From assembly GCA_038030265.1 (NCBI GenBank), contig CM075938.1:44695189-44759188 (forward strand): a stretch of DNA of 64,000 nt, read 5' to 3'. Source of the DNA: Corythucha ciliata. Lineage: Eukaryota > Arthropoda > Insecta > Hemiptera > Tingidae. Below the pieces are notes generated by a model. That model was not told the origin of the DNA. It did no database searches and saw only the letters and a program-made list of their open reading frames with translations. Of the stretch, positions 45,755 to 55,999 are shown piece after piece. The translations under genes and the position numbers were made by a program. Position 1 is the stretch's first letter, and the number at the start of each line of letters is the position of its first letter.

Positions 45755-45845
45755 AAAAATGGGCTCCCGGCGGATTTGAAACCCATATAACCTCTGGATT
45801 ACTAGTCCAGTAATCCAGTACGCTGCCAGTTGCGCATTCCCCCTT
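45755..45845 (-). repeat. tRNA-like remnant (possible SINE head)
   Basis: On the minus strand there is a GCGCAACTGGCAGCGT D-arm-like part, a stem-loop CTGGACTAGTAATCCAG with anticodon-like AGT (threonine) in a loop CTAGTAA, and a B-box-like GGGTTTCAAATCC. The acceptor strands do not pair and the T-arm has an extra base, so it is not a functional tRNA gene. Confidence 0.35.
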
Positions 45846-45907
45846 TCCCCTCACTTACCCATCACTTCAGAGCTCATTGAATAGACTTGTATTATTTGAA
45901 GCCGGCG

Positions 45908-47722
45908 GCAGGGCCGTATCTTAGGGGGGGGGGGGCTACCGGGCCTATAGCACTGGGCGGCAAATTTCGAGGGGCGGCATAATGTTGGAAATCTTTTTAG
46001 GCGAGGGAGAGGGATAAGACAACTTGGACCAGAAGAGATGAAAAGAGAAAGAAAATAAATGTTTTTTCTTCTCTCTCCCTTTTTTCCCCTCTTGTCATAC
46101 TGCGTGCCCGTACTAAGAGAGTTCCTCCAGCCTCACGTGTCCCGTTCACGGCACTGATGTGTGCGGGTAGACCTTTAATCGGGGCCCGGAGCGGAAATCT
46201 CCACGAGGCCCCTTATCATCATTTGTTTACCCAAATTACCGAATTCAAGGACTTGGTTCTTCAAGAAAATAAAATTTCGTGGTTTGGCACTTTTTAAGGA
46301 CCAATTTCACGAATTTGGCGCTTCCAAAAGCAATTTTATGCCTGTAGCTCTTTCAACCCCAAAATGGCTGAATGCCACTTTTACTTGATCGCTTAATGAC
46401 CACTTTTTCTCAATTTTAGCAGCCAACTAGAGCTTTTCCATAATTTTAGCCGTGAGTTAGCGTGTTTTTATTTCAATTTTAGCGGATAGTTGACGCTTTT
46501 TCTCAATTTTTACCGCGAATGAGCAATGTTTCCAAATTTTAAATAATTATGAATTAGCGCTTTTCTCAACTTTAGTCGTGAATTTGTCAGAACTACCCAA
46601 CAATAACGTTTTTTTTTTTATTATTAATTTGGCCAGGAAGTTGGATCAGAAACCACGAATTGACGCATTTTCTCAATTTTAGCTACGAATCATAGCTTTT
46701 TCTCAATTTTAGCCGGGAATATTAAAGTTTTTCAAAACGTTTAGCCGAGTAATAGTCCGCAGTACAGCGGAAAATGAGCATGGCTCCTTAATTTGAAAAA
46801 GTAGACTTGCCCGTAAGCTTGCTCAGAGAACGGAACTGCGCACATGGGACTCGATAGGCTAAAGCCGACGACCCCTTATGGGGGCGTTTTTGGCTGAGGA
46901 TGGTTATAAAGGACCTGAAAATCACCTACTAAAGCTCTCGGCGGGTTAGGCAAAAATTTAAAATTGGAAGGAATCGCATATCTCTGGGGGATTCGACCCG
47001 GGGAATCCAACAATCGAATAAATGAGACGTTAAGACGAACCGTTTAAGCGGCTCCACCTCCGATGCCAGATGCCACAGTTTTTGGCCAGCCCCTTCTTGG
47101 CAGAATGGTTCCTGGCGACGACCTTGACACACTCAATGACTCAAAAGTAGCACTGAGGTCATTATTTTAAACCTTGGTCACTGCACGGCACGGATTATTC
47201 CCAGAAGTGTACAAATCGAATCCGAATTGAAGGCAGAATCGAATCTTTTAGCCACAAAAACTGCTGGTCACCTGGTTTGTTCTATTCTCCTAGACGGATG
47301 GAATAAAACTTGCCGGATGGGGCCAAAGCGTTGTCCAAGTGGATTCCACATCTATTTTTCACGATTCTCCATCCATGAGCATGAAACTTAAAAATCCCCA
47401 TTCTTCCATGTTTAAGCTTTTCGGGGGCCCTCTGAGAACAGTGGCGCGGGGAGGTCTGTCTCTCCTTGACACTACCTCGGCGTGCTCTGAACGGGATTGA
47501 AACCCAGGCCCTCTGGGATGCCCTGAAATGTTCATCACGAAAAGCCAACGAGTGGCCGTCAACTCGAGATTTTTTCGGCAGGTTGAGGAAACATAGTTTT
47601 CCTTAGTTTAACTTGTAGAATCCTCCTTGTAGACTCCACAAGTCTTGGAGGAACTTCGCCAAGGGGTAGCCGCGTGGGTCAGCAAAAACAAATTAGCCCC
47701 GGGGGGGCAAAGGCCCTGGCCG
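45908..47722 (-). mobile_element. Composite repeat unit, copy B (contains class I array)
   Basis: Reverse-oriented relative of 10523-12110. From right to left it shares ATTAGCCCCGGG, CCTCAACCTGCC-type, GTCAACTCGAGA, AAAGCGTTGTCC, GGAATAATCCGTGCC and CAATGACTCAAAAGTAGCA with copy A. The left end, CAGGGCCGTATCTTAGGGGG, and the reverse complement of the right end (CCAGGGCCTTTGCCCCCC) form a short inverted repeat. A B-box-like GGGTTTCAATCCC lies inside (reverse complement near 47495). No transposase frame is seen. Confidence 0.65.
46380..46740 (-). repeat. Class I ~30-bp array inside copy B (reverse)
   Basis: About eleven units with CTCAATTTTAGCCGTGAATT-type cores. Orientation relative to the flanking unit is the same as in copy A. 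Confidence 0.8.
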
Positions 47723-47729
47723 GCGGCGT

Positions 47730-48990
47730 TCCCTAAACCTCCTTTAGATTGCCGATCGGCATCATCATCCTTTTATGTTCACCTTCATGATAATTATTAG
47801 CAATTTATTGCCCGAATAACCCCCTGAGCCTTGTAGGACAGAGAGAGACATTCCCCACCTACTGTGGGTGATTATAGTGACTTTCAACGATAATTAGGAA
47901 AACAATTAAAATCAAAGGCCGTTGATGTGGAGGGGATCTTCCCTCGTCTAATCAGTTGTCCGATTGTCGTAATGTAAATTATAACAACGAAAAATGACAG
48001 TGAACGGTGAGAAGTAATTTAACCGGAATGAGAAGCCAGGCCTCTGCACAACAAACGTGTTGTGTTGTGCTGGAAATTCTTCCCGCCTGGTACATATAAA
48101 GAACTCTGTGGTCCTTTCCTGAAGAGCTTCACATTTATAAATAAGGCAGCGGCACTACTAACAATGCCTCAGAAAGCTTCAACGCCGTGCTTAAGAAGTT
48201 TTTCAAAGGGAAAACAGTTCCAGCCCAAGTACTAGTGCTATCAATATTCCAGTTGGAATACTTGGATTTGCACTACCAAAAATAAGTCGTCTAAGGCTTA
48301 AAAAATTTGGGCGATTACGCGCTGGAATCAGATTATGGAGAGAGCTTCCTCGTAGCTACAGAGGAAACTGTTTTCCCAAAAACTCAGCACCTCCTTTGGA
48401 CGAAATTCCGTACTTCTTTTATAAAGAATTTCGACTATGAAAGTAAAGCTCCACTGGCAAATGAAGAACGATAATTTACAAACTCTTCACCGGCGGTTAT
48501 ACGTCCGTCCGTTTCGTGGTGGAACACCAACTCATGGGAGACAAGTCTTTATGATAATTAATTAATCAGCAAGAACTTTGAAAAAATTAAAACAACAGAG
48601 AAAACTATCGTGCATTTGTAATTCTTATCTTCTAAAAGTAGTTTGCCTTCAGTATCAAACGTAAAATATATGAATTTCGAGAATACTTAAAAAAACATGA
48701 AAGTAAACGTCTAGTTAAACATTGTTTTATTCATCCTTTGTTTTGTCATGGAAGTGAAAGTGATTGAATAGATGTTTTCTTTATTTCTATTGGTATTTAC
48801 GCAGAAATAGAAACTGTAATTTGATGGTTGTTTCCTTTCCGTGATATGGGTGTAGAAGACTAATTTTTGACGGCACTCGTCTTTAAAGCAAATGAATAAG
48901 TATAGTGAGTTGAATTAATTCATTCCATTCCATCTTTTATGTTATTTTGATTTGAGATTTCAACAACAATAACAAATTGAAATCGTGTAA
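47730..48990. other. Spacer between copy B and the CAP gene
   Basis: Contains TATAAAG near 48096 and a short frame beginning at the ATG at 48164 that closes after 23 codons. An ATG-less frame overlaps it and stays open for 81 codons (48195-48437). No homology is recognised. Confidence 0.35.
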
Positions 48991-48995
48991 TTTGA

Positions 48996-49001
48996 TTTAT
49001 T
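48996..49001 (-). promoter_or_regulatory. Candidate polyadenylation signal of the CAP gene
   Basis: AATAAA on the minus strand about 150 bases after the stop codon at 49149-49151, a usual distance for a compact insect 3' UTR. Confidence 0.55.
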
Positions 49002-49148
49002 CTCTAAAATATCACAGTTATCCTATACAAAAAATGGAACTTTCTTGGCCGCACACTTCCGTCTTGTGTGTTTTTTTTTTTTTTTTTGTTCTTGTCTATG
49101 TGCAATCATTCGAACACCGGGAGATATATACAGGGGTATAGAACGGGG

Positions 49149-49284
49149 TTAACCATAATAGCAAGGATTTGAAAAAATGCCTTGAACTTCGCAAAGACCG
49201 TGGTAGGCTCGTGAGGGAGACGTGCCGAAGAGAGAGCACGACGGACTTCCTCGCCGGTAGGGTGGATAGCCTCGGATGTTTCCA
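49149..49284 (-). CDS. CAP gene exon 6: Cys-rich C-terminus
   Basis: The acceptor TCTAATAG joins phase 2 to give Gly187, then NIRGYPPYRRGSPSC, YHGLCEVQG and a TAA stop at 49151-49149. Confidence 0.92.
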
Positions 49285-50264
49285 CTATTAGACGTAGGTA
49301 TAATTGAAACTATTATTCACTTCAGAAAAACCCTAAACGTTGAATTGGAAAAAAATGGAAGGCGTAATTACCCGGGTCCGTAGTTACAGACGTACAACTT
49401 CGTGTATTTTGACCCTTCTAGATAATAGGAATACCCGCAACCGATTAAATAGGTATCACTCCAAATCATCTAAGTATTTGAAAATCAGATAGTTTAGTCA
49501 ATTAGTTACGCATAGCTATGTAGGAGTGTATTTTTCAAACCTGAGTATAATGCCCCGTGCCGTGGCTCAGCACCCCTCTGTACTGGTACACTTCGTTGAA
49601 CCACGTACGAATTTGAGTTTCGAAGTCCGGGGAGTGGCTTGAGTGCGTTGGACTGGGACTGCTCCACGTGACGGCGAGGTTTTGACCGACGAAAAATCTC
49701 GCTTTTTAAGAAAATGAAACGTCAAAGGTCAGTTTGAAATATATGTAGAAAGGATGGTGTGACGATTGATGAGGCAGTGAGGTATTTTGCGACAACGCAC
49801 GCGTACTCACCTACTTTTCGGTCATTGTTTGAGTCGTGTTCAAAGACGCATCGGTCTGCCCATCCCTGAGCGTGCTGTGCGAGTTCTTCATCCCAGGCCT
49901 TGAAAGAAAAAATCAAAACACAGGTGTCAACTTCTGATTACGGAAATAAGAATCACAAAAAACCATGTTACCATTTGGAGCATGTTACTCGCTGGAGGTT
50001 GACCCCCGACTTGGCCCAGAGCAACGGCTTGTCGTAGTCTATTGTGTAAATCGACGATATTGTGTTTTTCCTGACACGAGAGACCTCCACTTCCTTATAT
50101 CGAATTACGAAATGAAAACCAAAATCATATCATTAACTGCACATCATCATCTTAAAAATATTAAAAGAACACATACGAAGTATAGTCGCTCCATAGCAGC
50201 TCTCGGCCGGTTTCACTAAGAGAACAAATAACGCGAAGACACTTGCCGTAACGATGGTTAACAT
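49149..50264 (-). CDS. Secreted CAP-superfamily protein (SCP/antigen 5-like), complete, six exons
   Basis: The exons, in transcript order, are 50264-50177, 50093-49972, 49898-49811, 49701-49541, 49469-49372 and 49284-49149. They join in frame at GT-AG introns of 73 to 109 bases and give 230 residues. Residues 1-22 form a signal peptide with a hydrophobic core. The CAP domain then follows: EKHNIVDLHNRLRQ (38-51), WDEELAQHAQGWADRC (72-87), VGQNLA (104-109), RTWFNEVY (131-138), the CAP signature GHYTQMIW (149-156), the second signature YVCNYGPGGN (179-188), and a Cys-rich end with PPYRRGSPSC and GLCE. Putative tetrad residues are His91, Glu136 and His150; the fourth site is Gln106, as in many insect members (family knowledge). 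There are eight Cys in the mature part. An AG directly before GGAAGGATG (50270) suggests an upstream 5' UTR exon. Secreted CAP proteins have varied extracellular roles, so the substrate or ligand cannot be stated. Confidence 0.93.
49372..49469 (-). CDS. CAP gene exon 5: second CAP signature
   Basis: The acceptor is AATACTTAG. It encodes MIWSDTYLIGCGYSYY and YVCNYGPG. The donor is GG|GTAATT (phase 2). Confidence 0.93.
49541..49701 (-). CDS. CAP gene exon 4: VGQN to GHYTQ
   Basis: The acceptor CTTAAAAAG joins phase 1 to give Ala100 and RFFVGQNLAVTW. It ends GHYTQ|GTTTGA in phase 0. The donor is weaker than the others but the signature continues exactly into exon 5. Confidence 0.92.
49811..49898 (-). 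CDS. CAP gene exon 3: WDEELA helix and first tetrad His
   Basis: The acceptor is TTTCTTTCAAG and the donor GTAG|GTGAGT (phase 1). It encodes AWDEELAQHAQGWADRC, then VFEHD with His91. Confidence 0.94.
49972..50093 (-). CDS. CAP gene exon 2: first helix
   Basis: The acceptor ATATAAG joins phase 1 to give Arg30 and SGGLSCQEKHNIVDLHNRLR. An acceptor at 50071 (GTGTCAG) would also be splice-like but would not keep the phase of exon 1. The donor is AAATG|GTAACA. Confidence 0.88.
50177..50264 (-). CDS. CAP gene exon 1: signal peptide
   Basis: The ATG at 50264-50262 is followed by a Leu/Val/Ala-rich core and a likely cleavage after AES, just before Cys23. The donor is CTTC|GTATGT (phase 1). The chosen Met is the only one that gives a signal peptide in frame. 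Confidence 0.88.
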
Positions 50265-50299
50265 CCTTCCCTAGAAAAATACAAAAACAGGTTGCAAAA

Positions 50300-52342
50300 A
50301 AATTCCATCGTTTATGAAGTTTGAAAATAAAAAATAAATCAGGAGTTAATTACAGTTGAACACCAAGAATGACTCATGGTGACACTTGAAAACTATTAGA
50401 ATCATTATGGTTTCATCATCATGTCATCCGAGTCAAATAAGCCCTTCAGACCGTACGGTAGTGTGTTTTTAAGGAAAATATGATGGGAGGGACGGGGCTC
50501 TGAGTCAATTTCAAATGGAAAACTGACCATTATAACTTGATGCCTTCCAGGAGCCTCTAACATTTATATCAGTAAGGATAATCGCATTGCTCTAATAAAC
50601 AAATTCAAATATCATTTAAAAATTGAAAACAAGGGTACCCGAGTGAACTGGAAAGGTAGGAAGGGGTGAACGGCTATCAACCTTTTCTGCCGTCGTGAAG
50701 TCGCGAAGAGCCTATTTTGTCTCTTTTCATCGCAACAATAGGGATCTATTTCCTCAATTTGAATAGAACATCAATTGACAATTGATTTTTGTTTAAAATG
50801 CCACTCTTTTTTCTTTTTGAAGGACTTTAAAAAAAAAACGTGATCTACTTTTTCGCGATTGATTTAAAAAGTAATGTGACGATGAAAACTAAAATGTTCC
50901 GCTCAGTAAATCGCAGTAATTCAAATTAGCCGGAGAATCATTAAGCTGAGTGCTTGTCAAAAGCCAGAAAGCTTCCGATTCGGAAACAGTGAAAGAGTTC
51001 AAGCTCGTATAAGGGTCAAGGGTGTCACTATGGAAAATGACTTTTGGAGTTCACACTTGCAAAAAAAAAAAAAAAAACGTTCCTCGCTTATTCCAAAAAT
51101 GAATTATCTCCACTTTTTCTTCTTCACCTTACATTCATTTGCATATTTAGTTTGATATTTAAAAAATAAATCTTACCGAAAAAAAAAGAAACAAACAAAC
51201 AAAAAAGGAACAACAACAACGATAAAACAAGCAAGATGTCTAAGCACTGCGATCACAGACACTGAAACTCCTGTGTGCTCAAAACACGGCTGATTATTTG
51301 TATGTACCCTTGATGCGACTCCTATACATTTTATACCTTTGATAGAAATAGTAGGGCGGTTGTTTTGCTTTGCAAAAAAAAAAAAAAAAAAAAAAATCAA
51401 GTGGGGGGAACACCAGAACAACCCCCCCCCCCGCCACCGCCACTGTTTCCTCAAGATATCCATTCAGCGTCCTCACCACCTCACCACACCTCAAAACGTA
51501 AAATCTACCGTAGAAAGATCATTGTACGTTAAAAGAGGGGACCGTGTACTACTGTAGTTGATGAAAAGGGGGAGCTTTTCATTGGAATTTTGATAAGAAT
51601 TGAAAATTACGATTTAAAAGGAAATCGTTTTGAATTTTCGTGAGAAAGTAACTATTTTTTATGTAATCTTAAATTACATTAAATGGTTGGAACTTTATAT
51701 TACTGATTTACATTTAGATGCGATACGAGTATAGATACTCATTTAAAAATCAGTAATTTGGAGGGGAAAAAAAGTAAACAAATGTTAACAACAGTGTTCC
51801 TTCGGTGGGGTCGTTGATGGAGGGGGGGGCTTGGGGTATTCAGGTTGATTAAATTACAAAAAATACTTCTTTACTGGCTTACAGCGTGAGCATGGGTACC
51901 CACAATAAAATCAAGAAAATGTGATTTTTTACATTAGTCCTCTCTTTTCGCTTGAAGATATTGAAACCGCAAGGTTCGCAGTACCTCTATGTATTAGGAG
52001 TTCATAAATATAAGTTCTGTTTATTTGCAGCAAAATATTAATCCACGGTGAATCAAATTAGTTGGAAAATCGACAAATTTAAATGTATTTTTCTTACCTT
52101 GCAACGATCATGATCATAAAGTCATGCTTAGAATCGACGAAGAAAGAGGAGTCCTAGAGGTTCGAGCAGCAAAATACGTCGATATTATTCAACATCGCCT
52201 CTTGGCGATTGGCATTTAATTTTCTACGCTTATAGTATTCTGCATGACGTATACTAACGAAACCCATAAAAGAAATCCGTTTCAAGAGGATTAAATTAAT
52301 GGAAACCTGCTCGTGGTCCCACTTTGCCATTTAAAGTTTGGG

Positions 52343-52378
<36 letters not shown>

Positions 52379-52930
52379 TGATGCTGGAAAACATAAAACC
52401 CCCTAGAGGAGTTAAAACTTAATCCTTCGGTAATTCTGAAATATTATATTTTGGTGTATTTTACAACTTTTTAATGGCTTTAACCGGCTGTCTGAAGTTA
52501 GTATAGAGTGCGGTGATAGGACCAAACAACAAGATGTGCGAAGAGAGGGACATTCATTATTGAACCGTAAGCGGGCCTAAACCCCCAGAATGAATGAGCT
52601 TTAGAAGTACCTAATATTTTCGACGTCAAATTTGACCTAATCAGCATCAACAAACAGAAATATCTATGGTGCGTATAACCGCAAGTTTGAACAGGTCATA
52701 ATTCTCAGCGACATTGCTCTCTCGAGGCAAATATATCGTTATCCACTACTATAAAGCGATGCCAAGAGTAAGCATGAATTTGAATTAAAATGATTGGTTT
52801 CTAAAAACACGTGCACCCACTTAAGCGAGAAAAGAAGCCGACAGCTTGACAACAATATATGTATCTAAAGGTGCGGCGATACGTTAGTTTTCGCTTTTTG
52901 ACGAACATTATCCCCCTGTAACCTCCCTCA
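50300..52930. other. Upstream region of the CAP gene, no further exon found
   Basis: AT-rich with A runs at 51061-51077 and 51373-51395, a C run at 51421-51432, a 32-base T run at 52344-52375 and a G run near 51820. A 5' UTR exon and promoter of the CAP gene are expected here but could not be placed. Confidence 0.45.
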
Positions 52931-52937
52931 ACAATCT

Positions 52938-53327
52938 TCATAATCTGCCTGCGAACCCCTTTTTACGACTTTCGATCCAGCAAAGGTCGGTTTTTTGCAG
53001 AACCTTTGAAAAGTTTGAAGTAGGTTCACTGCGCTCGGATGGTTTTGAGCTCTCGGAGTCCAGTAGCGTAGCATGGGAGGCTATATTGTATACCTTCTTC
53101 CCATCCTGACTTGATGCCCTGGAATGCACGATGTTAGGATGAAATATTGAAAATATTTTATGCAGCCCGTAGAATTTCCACTCCATGTTTTCGGGTAGAA
53201 TACGACAATTCATGCTCAAAAATAGACAGTTGAAGGCAGCATTGTCACATCGGCATGGTTTGTGGATGGAAAGGAAGTTAAGGCTCGAATCCTGATGAAT
53301 GGCCAGAGGGGTGATCACACACGCCAA
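52938..53327 (-). other. Unidentified 129-codon open frame
   Basis: The longest frame in an otherwise frame-poor segment. It contains IHKPCRCDNAAFNCLFLSMN and SESSKPSERSEPTSNFSKVL, with no recognised domain, signal peptide or membrane segment. A GTAGCGTAGCATGGGAGGC-like stretch inside it (about 53065) recalls transposon ends of this genome, so a repeat origin is possible. It may be noise. Confidence 0.2.
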
Positions 53328-53669
53328 CCTCTACTCCATCCATTCATTACAAATTTATGAAAAGTCAGCACTAAAACTCTTATAATTTGACTAATCAGCA
53401 GAAGAATTTGGACTATGATCTGATTCTTTGGCCTAAATTCGAGCTGTTCCGCCAAAAAATAAAAAAAAACACAAGGAATTATGTTACACCAAAATCTGCT
53501 GGATTTGCTGTAACATGCAAGATAATACTATATGCATATTTACGTATTATTTTTATTTATTTATTTATTTTTTATCGTGGGCGCGGACCCAGCCTAGCCG
53601 AGCCCGCCGGTGCCAAAGCCATCAGTAGGCTCATACACCATACCCCTTGGGGCTGCAGACTCGGAAGGC

Positions 53670-53972
53670 CTAGTACGGCTCCTCAAATCTTCTTATCCTC
53701 TCGATAAACTCCAGGACCCGAACCCCATTAGTCCGGGAGAATTCTAGAGAGGGAATCCTATCATCCCCGAAGACTTCGAATCTCGTCCCCGCGTACCTAT
53801 CGAATTCGCACACTACATACTTCATCGTCCCCTCTGCGAGTCCGCATTTCCCACAAGTAGGGCTGCTGACCACATTCATCAGGTGCTGGTGTCTCTTCAC
53901 AGCATAATGTCCCGTGAAGTACCCCACTACCCTCCTAGTCTGCCTCCGCCCTAAACTGAGCAGCCATTTCAT
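53670..53972 (-). pseudogene. I-like ORF2 C-terminus (zinc finger and end)
   Basis: An open segment of 100 codons encodes SLGRRQTRRVVGYFTGHYAV, then a CX2C...HX4C-like finger and EFSRTNGVRVLEFIERIRRF before the stop. The His of the finger is not in its usual place (MKYVVCEF in place of xEHxxxxC), a sign of decay. Confidence 0.75.
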
Positions 53973-54050
53973 TGATTCCTACCCGTCCCCTTGATGCACT
54001 ATCTTCCTTGCCGGCAGTGGGTTTCCTGTTCCCATATAGCCTGAGCGCGG

Positions 54051-54322
54051 CCTAAAGTACGCGACACGAAATAAGGCGGGTGTGACTCATCGGCCCTCCC
54101 ATGCCCTGTTGCCACTCCGTGCGTTGTGGGATGTGATGTGGGGTGGGGTTGTACGAACGCTCACCGGCTCACAGCTCTCCAAAGTGACAACGATGGGAGC
54201 GCAACGTTGCCAGCTATGGGTGTAAACTTGAGCTTTTCATCGCATCTTTGGGACTATAATGCGCAACGTTGGTTTTTTAGTCGATGAATCACACCCGCCT
54301 TATTTCGTGTCGCGTACTTTAG
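54051..54322. repeat. Inverted duplication (about 42 bp) inside the I-like fragment
   Basis: TAAAGTACGCGACACGAAAT and the following AAGGCGGGTGTGACTCATCG at 54055-54094 recur in reverse complement at about 54281-54320 with one or two differences. The right-hand copy is in its normal coding place (KYATRNKAGVIH), so the left-hand one is a displaced inverted copy. Confidence 0.8.
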
Positions 54323-54931
54323 AGCCCATCCTCTGATCTCTCTCAAGCCGGACTCTTTTGCCACCCCCAGAACGGGTTCCGGCCCCACGTATTGGGTCAC
54401 GGCCCCCTTTTTCGCCAACTCATCTGCATTCTCGTTGCCCGGTACACCCACGTGTCCCGGCCCCCAGCCTAAGATCACTTCGTTCTTCGTTCCCCTTTTC
54501 CTGTAATTCTCTGATACTTCTCCTGCAGCTCGCTACCACCCAGGATTTTACTACCGATTTAGTTATAGCACCGAGGGCAGCCCGGCTATCGGAGTATATC
54601 GTTATTCGCCGGTCCGTTGTCCCCCTCTTTTTCAATTCAATCGCACATGCCTCAATCGCCATAACTTCTGCCTGGAACAAAGGCTTGTGTTCCAAGCGTG
54701 ATGCTCTCCTCAAACATCATTTCGGGCAAGTAAATGCCCGCCCCCGATCGCCCCCCTCCTTCCCCAGTCTTGAACCATCCGAGAACACTTCAGAACCGTA
54801 TGGTCTTCCGCGTCGGGATTTTTCCCCCTTCCATACCCTAAACTCAGGTTAATGGGGATTGATATCTCGAAATCCGTGAACTGTGCTACCTGATCTGATC
54901 TCATCTTGGTCTTAGGTGCGACCTCATACAT
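54254..54931 (-). pseudogene. I-like RNase H domain, frameshifted
   Basis: Three overlapping frames (54710-54931, 54420-54713 and 54254-54478) carry the RNase H acids in FQAEVMAIEAC, IYSDSRAALGAI and GNENADELAKKG. The first Asp block (TDGS) is not clear. Frameshifts near 54712 and 54470 prevent a continuous product. Confidence 0.75.
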
Positions 54932-55051
54932 GAATTTCTGAATTTATCCTGTTCTTACCCCCTCCCTGTTTGATCTCTGTCCCCCCCCCCAAACAGCCCA
55001 TCCTGTAGGCTGCCTCCATGGCCCGCGCCTTGACCTCCAGGCTCAAGGGTC

Positions 55052-55270
55052 TTAGCCCCAGTATACTTCCATCAACCTAGTTGGCGACGTTCCAAACGCT
55101 CCTAGCACTGCTAGACAAGCCAGTCTCTGAATCCTGTCCAGCTTACTTGCATTCCAGGCGTTACTGCCTGCCTTCCACCATACTACAGCCCCATATAAGA
55201 TCATTCGCCTTACTACACCTGTATATAACCAATAAGTTTTCCGAAAGAAGTTTTCCAGCAAAGCCCGCAA
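55052..55270 (-). pseudogene. I-like reverse transcriptase thumb fragment
   Basis: TYWLYTGVVRRMILYGAVVW and KLDRIQRLACLAVLGAFGTS are typical of the end of reverse transcriptase in I/R1-group elements. The fragment stops at about 55275, where class III repeat begins, so the insertion is 5'-truncated here. Confidence 0.8.
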
Positions 55271-55370
55271 AATTGGATTCTGTGAGATTCAAGTCCGCGA
55301 AATTAGGGTTTAGAAGGGCTAAACCCACGAAAATGATTTTTTAAGTGCCAAATCTGAGTTTGGGTTTAAA
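55260..55370 (+). repeat. Class III units
   Basis: Three to four units (AAGCCCGCAAAATTGGATTC, AAGTCCGCGAAATTAGGGTT, AAACCCACGAAAATGATTTT) at 30-33 bp. Confidence 0.65.
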
Positions 55371-55639
55371 ATGGTGTAAGGGCACACTCTTGATCTCCCC
55401 CTCCCACCATTTTCCGGGCTGAATACGGGCGTTATCTAATAAAACTGTGCCTTTCGGCGCCAACAGGAACTGAAGCAAGGAAAATTAGGCTGGAAAAATA
55501 CATATAATGGGAATTTTTATAAAGAAATTGAAAATTTAAGAATTTGGGGTTTTCGCCCCAAAAATTGTGACCGTTGGGGGGGGGGGGGTCGACATCAGAC
55601 TGCACAGATGTCGTATAATAACTTTGGCTAAATTTCAGA

Positions 55640-55800
55640 TATTACGCTCGTTCAGCGCTCGATCACGGGTAAAAGTAAGAAAAAGCGCTCGTTCGCGAAT
55701 AAAATTGAGAAAAACTCCTAATTTGCCGCTAAAATTAGAAGAAAAGTGCTAATTCAAATCTAAAATGGAACAATATCGCTAATTCGAGGCAAAAATGAGG
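55640..55800 (+). repeat. Class I ~30-bp array, short
   Basis: Five units with AAAATTGAGAAAAA and GCTAATTC cores, after a G run at 55576-55588. Confidence 0.75.
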
Positions 55801-55867
55801 AAGTAACATAAAAAATAAAAATCGCTGGAAACATTTTTTTTCGAAAGAAAATGACTAAATATGATCA

Positions 55868-55967
55868 GGGCCCTATTGCACAATGTTTTATTAGCTAATA
55901 ATATAGCTAATATTAGCTAATAAAACAGCTGTAATATTAGCTAATAAAACATTGTGCAATAGGGCCC
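55868..55967. mobile_element. 100-bp MITE with perfect GGGCCCTATTGCACAATG ends
   Basis: GGGCCCTATTGCACAATGTT followed by TTATTAGCTAATA at the left end is matched exactly by the right end in reverse complement over about 33 bp. The middle is made of TTAGCTAATA palindromes. The flanking bases (CAGGG at left, CCCAGG at right) extend the symmetry. Confidence 0.9.
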
Positions 55968-55999
55968 AGGAATTGAATATTGTTGCGTAAATGATTGAT

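Larger units (their letters stand above)
53568..55280 (-). mobile_element. I-like non-LTR retrotransposon fragment, broken
   Basis: On the minus strand, from high to low coordinate: reverse transcriptase thumb (WLYTGVVRRMILYGAVVWW, 55052-55270); start of RNase H (54710-54931); FQAEVMAIEACAIEL and YSDSRAALGAI (54420-54713); GHVGVPGNENADELAKKG and YVGPEPVLGVAKES (54254-54478); and a CGKCGLAEGTMKYVVCEF finger with end (53670-53972). Several frameshifts and stops separate these. The 3' UTR ends in (TAAA)n at 53545-53572. It is related to the fragment at 4527-5603 and to the 3' end at 10333-10510. Confidence 0.85.

Noticed and set aside
45755..45845. tRNA-Thr gene on the minus strand
   Set aside because: Anticodon stem and loop look right but the acceptor strands do not pair and the T-arm has an extra base. 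Kept only as a tRNA-like repeat.
52938..53327. 129-codon minus-strand frame as an exon of the CAP gene
   Set aside because: The CAP gene is complete with its own signal peptide at 50264. This frame has no CAP features and lies about 2.7 kb upstream.
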